Below, piece by piece: positions 47,601-57,803 of a DNA stretch of 64,000 nt (its first letter is position 1; the number at the start of each line of letters is the position of its first letter). Source of the DNA: Notamacropus eugenii (lineage: Eukaryota > Chordata > Mammalia > Diprotodontia > Macropodidae); the NCBI RefSeq assembly GCF_028372415.1, contig NC_092875.1, positions 57,772,919-57,836,918 of the forward strand, given 5' to 3'. The notes beneath the pieces are model-generated. The model saw nothing but the letters and a program-made list of their open reading frames with translations, was not told where the DNA came from and made no database searches. The position numbers and the translations under genes are program-made.

Positions 47601-50600
47601 ACTGAGCCAGGAGAGCCATGAGAATAATGGATCTTGAAAAGGACAATGACTTTGCCTCAATTGATCTGACTTCCTGTGGCCCTTGAGCTGGCATCATGCG
47701 GCTCTGGGACTTCTTGTGAAGAGAATAGGTGCAATTGTATATCACTCTTTTCTATTCCTTGGCTACAATGGGACTGCAGCTCATGGCAGTTAAAACACTC
47801 GTCCTGCACAGAAATCCTCAGCTGGAGGTCTCATTGGACATTAACCTGTTGATTGATATCATGGTTTGGGGTGAAGAGAGAGGAAAGGAAAGGGGAATCT
47901 TCAACAGGCATGTCAGTGTTTCTTGGGGGAAAAGATCACTGTTGATGAGCAGGATGATTTCAGAAAAACCTGGAAAGTCTTACATGAACTGAAACAAAGT
48001 GAAGTGAGAGCAGAACTGGGAGAACGTTCTATACAGTAAGAGGAATATTGCGTGATGATCAGGTAGAACTTTTCTCAGCAATAAAATGACCTAAGACAAT
48101 TCCAAAGGACTCACAATGGAAAATGTAATCCAACTCCAGAGAACTGATGGAATTTGAATGCAGACTGAAGCTTACTATTTTTCACTTCCTTTTTTCTTAT
48201 AGAGGTTTTCTTTTTTTGGTCTGCATTTTTAATCACAACATGATTAATATGGAAATATGTTCTGCATGATTGCACATGCATGACCTATGTCAAATAATTT
48301 GTTGTCTAATGGAGGTGGTAGTGCAGTAAGGGAGGGAGGGAATTTGGGACTCAAAATGAAAAAAATGTTAAAATTCTTTTTATATGCAATTGGGGAAAAA
48401 ATGAAATTTTTTTAAGAGTTTTTTTGAGGGGTAGAGCCAAGATGGCAGAGTAGAAGGATGGACTTGCTTCAGCTCTTCTCCCAAAGCCCACAAAACACCT
48501 GTAAAAATGTCTCTAAGCAAGTTCTAGAGCAGCAGAAGCCACAAAATGGCAGAATGAAAGAGATTTTCAGCCCAAGGCAGCCTGGAAGGCTGACAGGAAA
48601 AGTCTATTGCACAGAGCTCAAAGGGGAGTGCACTCCATGGAGCGCAGCCCAGGGACAGGACTGAAACAGGCTTCAGTGCATGGAATCCTGGGTAGCAGGT
48701 GGGGTTTTCAGATTCCTTAACTTATAAACACAAGACAGCTTCAAAGGTCATTGAGAAAGCTCTTTAACCTGGGTGAGAAGGGAGAAGGGTCCTACCCTAG
48801 TCCCAGACCCAGGCAGCTGCAGCACCCATTTTTAGAGCCCTCAGCCTAAAGACCCTGGGGGAATCAAGTGGCTCATCTGAATCCTGGCCCTGAGTAGGAC
48901 CCTGGAGTGAGAAGGAGCACTGGTATAGTGGAGCTGGAGGCAGTTGTGGAGAGGGATCCTTACTCATAGATCCTGGTCAGAGAAGCTTGTGTTTGCTCCC
49001 AGATCAGAGCACAGGCCAGGAGAGGAGTAAACTCTGCTCCCCTGATTGTGCCACCTTGGAGGAACTGAGAATTTACAGGTCCCTAAAGTATACCCTCCAC
49101 TTGACAAAGCACTCAAAAGTCAAGTAACTACCTGGGAAAATGCCCAAAAAAGAGAAAAAAATAAAGATTATAGAAGGTTGCCTTCTTGGTGGACAGGCAT
49201 TTTCCTTCATCCTTTCAGGTGAGGAAGAACAAAGCATACCATTAGAGGAAGACATCAAAGTCAAGCCTTCTTCATTCAAAAGCTCCAAAATAAATTTGCA
49301 ATCGTCTCAGGCCATGGAAGAGCTCAAAAGAGATTTTGAAAATCAAGAGAGGTGAAGGAAAAATTAGGAAGAGAAATGAGAGTGATGCAAGAAAATCGTG
49401 AAAAGTGAGTCAACAGCTTGCTAAAGGAGACCCAAAAAATGTTGAAGAAAATAACACCTTCAAAAATAGATTAACCCACATGGCAAAAGAGGTCCATAAA
49501 GCCAACGAGGAGAAAAATGCTTTAAAAAGCAGAATTAGCCAAATGAAAAAGGAGGTTCAAAAGCTCACTGAATAAAATAGTTTTTTAAAAATTGGAATGG
49601 AGCAGATGGAAGCTAATAACTTTATGAGAAACCAAGGGATTACAAAAAAACCCCAAAAGAATGAAAAAATTGAAGACAATATGAAATATCACATTGGAAA
49701 AACAACTGACCAGGAAAATAGATCCAGGAGAGACAACTTGAAAATTATGGGGCTACTGAAAGCCATGATGACAAAAAGAGCCTAGACATCATCTTTTATG
49801 AAATTATCAGGGAAAACTGCTCTGATATTCTAGAACCAGAAGATAAAATAAATATTGAAAGAATCCACCAATCACCTGAAAGAGATCCAGAATATTGGAA
49901 TATTGTAGCCAGATTCTAGAGTTCCCAGGTCAGGGAGAAAGTATTTCAAGCAGCCAGAAAGAAGCAATTTGAATATTGTGGAAATACAATCAGGATAATA
50001 CAAGATCTAGCATCTTCTATATTAAAGGAATGAAGGGCTTGGAATATGATATTCCAGAAGTCAAAGGAACTAGGATTAAAACCAAGAATCACCTGTCCAG
50101 CAAAACTGAGTATATTTCATTGTAAAAAAATGGTCATTCAATGAAACAGAGGACTTTCAAGCATTCTTGAGGAAAAGACCAGAATTGAATAGAAAATTTG
50201 ACTTTCAAACACAAGAATCAAGAGAAGCATGAAAAGGTAAACAGGAAAGGAAAATCATAAGGAATTTGCTAAAGTTGAACTGCTTACATTCCTACATGGA
50301 AAGATAATATTTGTAACTCTTGAGACTTTTCTCACTCTTTGGGTAGTTGGATGGACTATATACATATAGACAGAGGGCACAGGGTGAGTTGAATAGGAAG
50401 GGATGATATCTAAAGAAATAAAATTGATGGTGAGAGAGGAATATATTGGGAGTAGAAAGTGAGAAATGGAATGGGGCAAATTATCTCCCATAAGAGACAC
50501 AAGGAAAAAATTTTTCAGTGGAGAGGAGAAGGGGGGAGGTGAGAGAGAAAAAGTGAAACTTACTCTTACCACATTTGGCTTTAATGAGGGAATAACATGC

Positions 50601-53600
50601 ACACTCAACTTGGTATGCCAATCTACCTTACACTACAGAAAAGTAGGGTAGAAGGGGATAAATAAGTGGACTGTGTGTGGGGGAGGATGAGAGAAGAGAG
50701 GGCAAATGGGAGGATGGAGTAATTAGAAGTAAATACTTTTGGGGAGGGCCAAGAACAAAAGAGAGAATAGAATAAATGGAGGACAGGATAGGATGGATGG
50801 AAATATATTTAGTCTTTCACAACATGATTATTATGGAAGCCTTTTGCATAAGTACACATGTATAGCCTATATTGAATTGCTTTCCTTCACAGTGGGGTTG
50901 TGTGGGAGGGAGTAAGGGAGAGAAGTTGGAACTCAAAGATTTAGGAAAAAATGTTGAGAATTGTTTTTGCATGCAACTGGGAAATAAGAAATACAGGTAA
51001 TGGGGTGAAGAAATCAGTCTTGCCTTACAAGAAAAGAAAGAAGACTGGGATAAGGGAAGGGAGGGTTGTGATAGGAGAGAGAGCAGATTGAGGGAAGGGG
51101 TAATCAGAATGCACTGTGTCTTGGGGTGGGGGGAGGGGAGAGATGGGGAGAAAATTTGGAACTCAAAATCTTGTGGGAATGAATGTTGAAAATTAAAAAT
51201 AATTAAATAAATATTTTAAAGAAGAGTTATTTTTCAGATTTGCATGGTATTTTATGGTCTCCATTGTCCATTCTAACTCTTACATTCTGTCATTTTCCAA
51301 TTTTATGAAACATCTATGACATAGGGAAGCTAGGTGGTGCACGGAGCCTGGAGGCAGGAAGGATCATCTTCTTTAGTTCAAATCCAGCCTCACACACTAA
51401 CTAGCTGCATGACTGCACAGGGCAGCTAGGTGGCACAGAGGACAGAGAGGTAGACCAGGAGTCAGGACAATCTAAGTTCAAATCCAGCCTCAGATACTTA
51501 ATAGCTGGGTAATGACCCTGGGCAAGTCACTTAACCCTATTTCTCTCAGTTTCCTCATCTATAAAATGAACTAGAGAAGGAAATTGCAAATCAATCTTGT
51601 ATTTCTGTCAAAAAAATCCCAAATGACATCATGAAGAGTTGGACATACCTGAAAAATGATTAAATAACAACAAAAATCATTGAAGCTTATTCACTGAATG
51701 GGTGTATCTCACTCAAAGATAAGACCTTAACCTGAAAGGATTAGGGTCTCACACTGCATCCTGGGCCATCTCCAGTCATCCTGATGAATATCAGGCCACT
51801 GGACCCAGATGGTTCAGAAGAAGAAAGTGAGGTTGGTGACCTTGCACAGATCTCCTTTACTGAAGTCAAAGTCAACTGCAAGTCATGTCATCATCTTAAT
51901 TAACCAATGTCATGGTCCTCTTGGAGAATGAACAAGAAACCCAAGCATGACCCCACTTAACTGTTTGCCTCAGTTTCCTCATCTGTAAAATGAGCTGGAG
52001 AAGGAAATGACAAACTATGCCAGTATCTTGGCCAAGAAAATTTCAAATGGGTCACGAAGAGTTGGACAGGAATGAAAATGACTGAACAACAGCCACCTAT
52101 GACATCTAGAAATTATGCTAAGCACTGGAGATACAAAACCTAAATAAAAACAGTCCTTGCCTTCAAGGAACATCTGGACTATATAAGACTATTATATTCA
52201 GAGATGAAGGAATACATGATAATTTATGGAAGAAGAGTGCACTAACAGTAGAAGAGGCTTCCCCTAGAAAGTGGCCCTTGAGTAAAGCTTCGAAGGACAT
52301 TAAGGATACCTAAAAGCACATGGGAGACTGACAGTATGAAGGCACAGCAGGAATTGAGATGCCAAAGTCTACAATAATGACACAAATTTCGCTGGAACAT
52401 AGGAGTGAAGGAGGATGAGATGAAACCAGTCTAGTGCCAGGTTTGGAGTTTTTTTGGTTGTTTTTTTTGGGGGGTGGTGTGAGTGAGGGGGAATGTATGT
52501 TAAGCCTCTTCCTGTAAACCTGTGGTTGAATCCAAGCAGGAAGTTCTAAGAGAGGAATGCCCTTCTGCCAATGCAAATGAGCACTTTCTAGTCTGGGAAT
52601 GCCTGGAGCTCTGAGAGGTAAAGAGACTTTGAACTGGTGGAAACTGGTTTAAGTGGTACCTGGCTCCAGTCTCTAGGACTCATGAAGGTTAAATTCATCT
52701 GACAGTCCCCAGATCCCTGACCAGTAGCTTGCTATGGCATTGTTACAGTTAAATTTCCTGGGTCCTTGCCCTCATTTCTCATATTTATTAGACAAAGGAA
52801 ATACCCAGATTTCTCTGATCCACCAGTCCCACTGTCTTCCCCTCTTGCATTGGGGAAATTGGGGGAGCGGGCAGGGGAAAGACAGTTGGGGGCTGCCCCC
52901 AGGCTGTCCATCCCAGTGGAGCAGTGTCTCCACTCCCTTTGTCCTGCAGGGGTCTTGCCAATGCTACATAGACAGTATGGATCAAAGGTGAGTCTTGAAT
53001 ACAGGTCTTCCAGATTATGAGTCCTCCTCGGTATCTAATACACTACATTGTCTCTCAGATTATGAAGGTTTTTTTACATGTTACATGAGAATTTATCTTC
53101 TATTTTAGTAACAATGAGCAATAAGAGACCAACACGGATCTAACCATGTCACACCTCTATTCAATAAACTCCAGTGGCTCCGTATTATCTCCATTTGGCT
53201 TATAAAGCTCTTCAAAACCTGGCCTGACTTACTTCTCCATCAAATTGCACTTTGCTCTTTGCCACACACTATATAAAGGAATCAAAGTAGCTTCTTCTTG
53301 TACCTCAAACATCTCCCATCTCTAAGCCTTTGCACTGGCTGTCTCTCATGCCTGATGCACGCCCTCCTCATCTCTCCTTAGAATCCTTGGTTTCCTTCAA
53401 AGTTTGTGTCACCTTCTACATGAAGCTTTTCCTGATTCTTCCTTACCCCTAGCTATCACTGCCTCTACTCCAAAAAAGTACCATATGCATTTTCTATGTA
53501 CATAAATATATACATATATATATAGCTTGCATATGTCTTATATATGTATATGTTATTTCATCTGAGATAGGCAGGTGGCACAGAAGATAGAAGCACTGAG

Positions 53601-56600
53601 CCTGGAGGCAGAAGGACCTAAGTTCAAAGCCTGCCTCAGACATTTATTGGCTATATAACCTTGGGTAAGTCATTTAACTTCTTTTTGTCCCAACTGTATA
53701 ATGGGGATAATAATAGCACCTACTGCCAAGGTTGTCAAGAGGAACAAATGAGATTATAGTTATTATCTTATCACAGTGTCAGGCATACAGTAGGAGCTAT
53801 ATAAATGCTAATTATTATTATTTGTTAGTATGTCGGTTCTTTGAGAGCAGGAAGTATTTTATTTTTGGTTTTGCATCCCCAGTGACTAACATAGTGACTT
53901 AAGCAAGCACTTTAACAATTCTCGTTTGATTGATAGAGAGAAAAAGTGGAGTCCAGAGGGAAGGCAACAAAAAAATGTAAAGGAAGGAAGGGAAAAAGAA
54001 AGGAAATAGGAGCAGGGAGCTCAGGGAAGTAGCTGGAGTCCCAGAACAATCAAGTGAGGGAACCAGTAAAAGATTGCCTTCATAGCCTGCCTTATCAAAC
54101 CCTTGTGATGCCCTAACCTATTTATAATTTGATGCTATGGAACCACAGACTTTTGGACTCAGGACATTAGAAGTGGAAGGGATTCAGAATATCAGAGCTA
54201 GAAGGAAGCTTAGAATGGCCAACACAGAGATTCAGAAGTGAAAATAATCTTAGAACATGGAATATCAGAAACTGATCAGTCCTTAGTTAATCAGTCAAAC
54301 ATTTAGTAAGTTCCTTAAGCACTGATGATAATTTATGATTATTTAAACCCGAATAAAGGACCAAATCTTGACCTAACCAACCAGAAGAAGCTCCTGAGCC
54401 TAACAGATATTCCCTTTTTTGTTCTCTGAGTAAACTCAGAGAAAGCGTGCCTCTTCCTGTGTCAATAAGGCAAGATGGAGCTGACTAAGAGCATTTTCCT
54501 CTGTTTATGGCCATTAAGGATGAGACCCTTAACCAGAGACACTATCTTGAGTAATGGGGTTTTTCTTAATATTTTAGGGACATATATTATGCTGTGGCAT
54601 TTCAATGGTAAAGGAAATGGGTATCCTGGGTTGTATTTTCCATCGACACTTTGTCAACTGTCTTATCTTGTATTTTCAACCTATTCAATTAAGAGAATTC
54701 CTTTCTCATACTATGACTAAATATATATGGAGATCATAAATTCGAGTGACATAGACATCCTGAGTTGGGATTGTTTTAAAATGTATTCAAGACTCCTCAT
54801 TCTTTTTATTAGACAGTCAGAATTTAAGTTCTGGCTCCTTGAACGTATTCTGCTAACTTTAAGGGAATAAACCATATGGATTTATATATCATCTAGATTG
54901 TCAGTTTCTTTTAACTACATTTTCAGGTTGATAATATGTTTAATATATGCTAAGCCTTTGGTGATTCAAATATTTTAGGACATAAATAGAAGTGAAATCC
55001 AAACTGGAAGGAGCTTAGACCAGAGAATATTGGCACTGGAATTGTACTACCCTAGGAGAGAGATATCTGCCATTAATGAGGAAATAATGGGGCAGGGAAG
55101 TGAGGGGCTGGAGAGGGTGAAATCCTGGTCAAGAGTTAGGGTTCCTTAGATTGCCAGGATTCAAGGGAGTCATGCAGAAGTGGGAGGACTGACAGCAGTA
55201 GAGATTCCAAGTCGGGGAGGCTGGTCTGCAGCTCAGAAGGACCCATTACCAGGAGCCACTGCAGACTGACTATTATATGACACAAGCTGCTTTCCCAAGC
55301 CTACAGCTGCATAGGGTGGCAACATGCACTCCCTGCCTCTACCATGTTCAGAGTCAAGCTTCATGGGTTGGGCCACAGTGCCCCCTGGTGGCTTAGAAGC
55401 CTAAATTCCTGGTCTTATTTTGGCTTAAAGGAAGGATGGGGAGAGATTGTGATTGTGTTTTTTCTTATTGCTGTTATTGCCCCTTTCACAGATGGTAAAA
55501 TGGGCTCATAGAGGTTATGACTGACCCGGGTTAAAACAAATAGTATATCTCAATACCTAAACCAAAAGTGAGCTGCAACCATCTGAGAAATCTATTGGAA
55601 TAGGAAGACAAGGCTTAGCCTGTTTTTCCAAGCTTGAAAGTAGAAATAGGGAGATGGGAGGAAGCAAGAAGTGGAGAGAGCTTCTTATTAGGCTATAACA
55701 GACAAAAGGAAAGTGGAGAAATACTCATTTTAGCAAGTAGTTGCTAAGAATATTTCTATTAGTTATTTTTGTATTCCGTTTTCTATACCAAATAAATGCC
55801 ATTTTCAGATGCCATGCTGTTGTTTGCCTCAGTTCCTACTAGCACAATAATAATTAAATATCTAGATCATGTTGATTTTAGAGATCCACCCTTCCACACT
55901 GAAATGGGGCTAAAACCACACAGAAAATCCTCAAATAATTAAATGATTTGGTGATTTCAGCAATTCGAGTGTTCCTTCTAATTGTGCAAATCACAATTAA
56001 TTCATACCTGTTCATTCTGTGCCACTCTTGTCCATGTCCCTCCTCCCCTGAATTTGCCCCAAGAGTCTGCCCAACATGCTGGGAGCCTTCCTTGCTTTCT
56101 CTTGACATTGAAGAGATACCGGAGAAACACACAAGCAATCTATGTCTTACTCTTTCCAAATGACCATCTCATCTTCCTTTCCATCATACATTTCTTTAAC
56201 AGCATCGTTTTCTCCAGATCTCCTTTGTAATATCTTGCAGCCTGCAGTTATCCACTGTGTGCCTTTCTATTGCTCTCCGAATGATATTAACTTTTAATTC
56301 TTAGAAACTATAGTGTTCTACAACAAATTGCAGTATAACATTCATATGATATTCATATTAAAAAGTAGATCTTTGTTTCTGAGAATTTAGTCATTGAGAA
56401 AACTTTGCAATTTTCTAAAGGCAATAGAAACTGCTCTCATCTTCCTGCTTACTTCTGGATCTAAATCATGTTCTATCTGCAGTGTGTGTGTCAAAGAAAT
56501 AGTTATAGATTAGACAGATATAAACATACATATGTATATGTTTATATATACATATATACATTTGCATACGCATATGTGTATATCTATGTGTGTATATATG

Positions 56601-57708
56601 TATGTATGTATATATATGTATATGTATAAAACATACATATAAGCTCATTAGGTTGTCCAGCTAACTGCATGTTATATTCTGGACAGCAGGCATTTTGATA
56701 TTCTTCATCCATTTGGTTTTTCCTACTTGAATGATTGGGCCAAATCTTTTAGAGTGGTTATTGATCTCTTCTGGGAGAACTACAATGTTTCAATGCTTGA
56801 TGAAACCAGCATGATGCCATTTGCAAATATTAGCTTCTTTAGGAGATGACTCTTTTACTTGGACTGTATACCAGATCACCATGCCCATGCAATTTTTTGC
56901 AGTCTCATGTTGCAATTACAATAATTTCACACAGAAATATAATTTACACAAACCAATGGACATAAAAGGGAGGATAAAGAGCGAGCATAAAGATAATCTT
57001 AGTCCCTAAATTCATGACTCATGTACAAGGTTGAAAGATAAGGGAACCACAAATGATAGAGGCCAAGAATATTAGCTTATCTATAAAATTTTACTGCACA
57101 GGGTGATAGAAGTTTATGAATAATCTCACATCATAAAACAGAGAAACATAGCAGAGGCTAAATGAGTTAGAAGAAAGTTTGATGAGACGCCCAAGTAAGC
57201 AAAATCATTCCAAAGCATTTAAAGACAAAACTGGAAGGATGATAACAGTCAAAAGAAATATGGAAAAGATTTGGAAAGATTATCATAAAATATTTTTAGG
57301 GAAAAAAACCTGTTTTCACAATGAAGAACAGTCACCATACTTGGACTCTGACATAGCAGTCTTAAATATGTTTATAAGAGATAGAAATGTCACTTAAAAA
57401 AGATGTTAAAAGCAATGGGGCTATCAGAAAAGATAATGGGACAGGTAGTTGATGGAGTGGATAGAGTTTTGGACTTGGAGTCAGGAAGACCTGAATTCAA
57501 ATGTAGCCTCAAACATTTAGTAGCTGTATAAACCTGGATAAATTGCCTAACCTCTATTTGCCTTAATTTCCTCTTCTGTAATATAGGTATGATAATGCTG
57601 CCTACCTCTCAGAATTCTTGTGAGGATCAAAGGAAATAAAATGTGTAAAGTACTTTGCAAATATTAAATTGTTACGTAAATGATAGTTACTATTGTTATT
57701 ATTAAAAT

Positions 57709-57803
<95 letters not shown>

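Larger units (their letters stand above)
51320..52095 (+). mobile_element. tRNA-derived SINE split by two other SINEs
   Basis: The first part is 51320-51413 (GGAAGCTAGGTGGTGCACGG, GTTCAAATCCAGCCTCACAC, CTAGCTGCATGAC). It resumes at 51945 with GCATGACCCCACTTAACTG then TTTGCCTCAG and runs to CACGAAGAGTTGGACAGGAAT. GCATGAC is present on both sides of the inserted block. Confidence 0.8.

Noticed and set aside
47512-47745. Minus frame with a hydrophobic stretch ([17 protein letters not shown])
   Set aside because: Lies between L1 pieces, no homologue recognised, no splice context.
52940-52990. Plus-strand mini-exon (TTTGTCCTGCAG ... AAAG|GTGAGT)
   Set aside because: Good-looking acceptor and donor by chance; the gene is on the other strand and no flanking exons exist.
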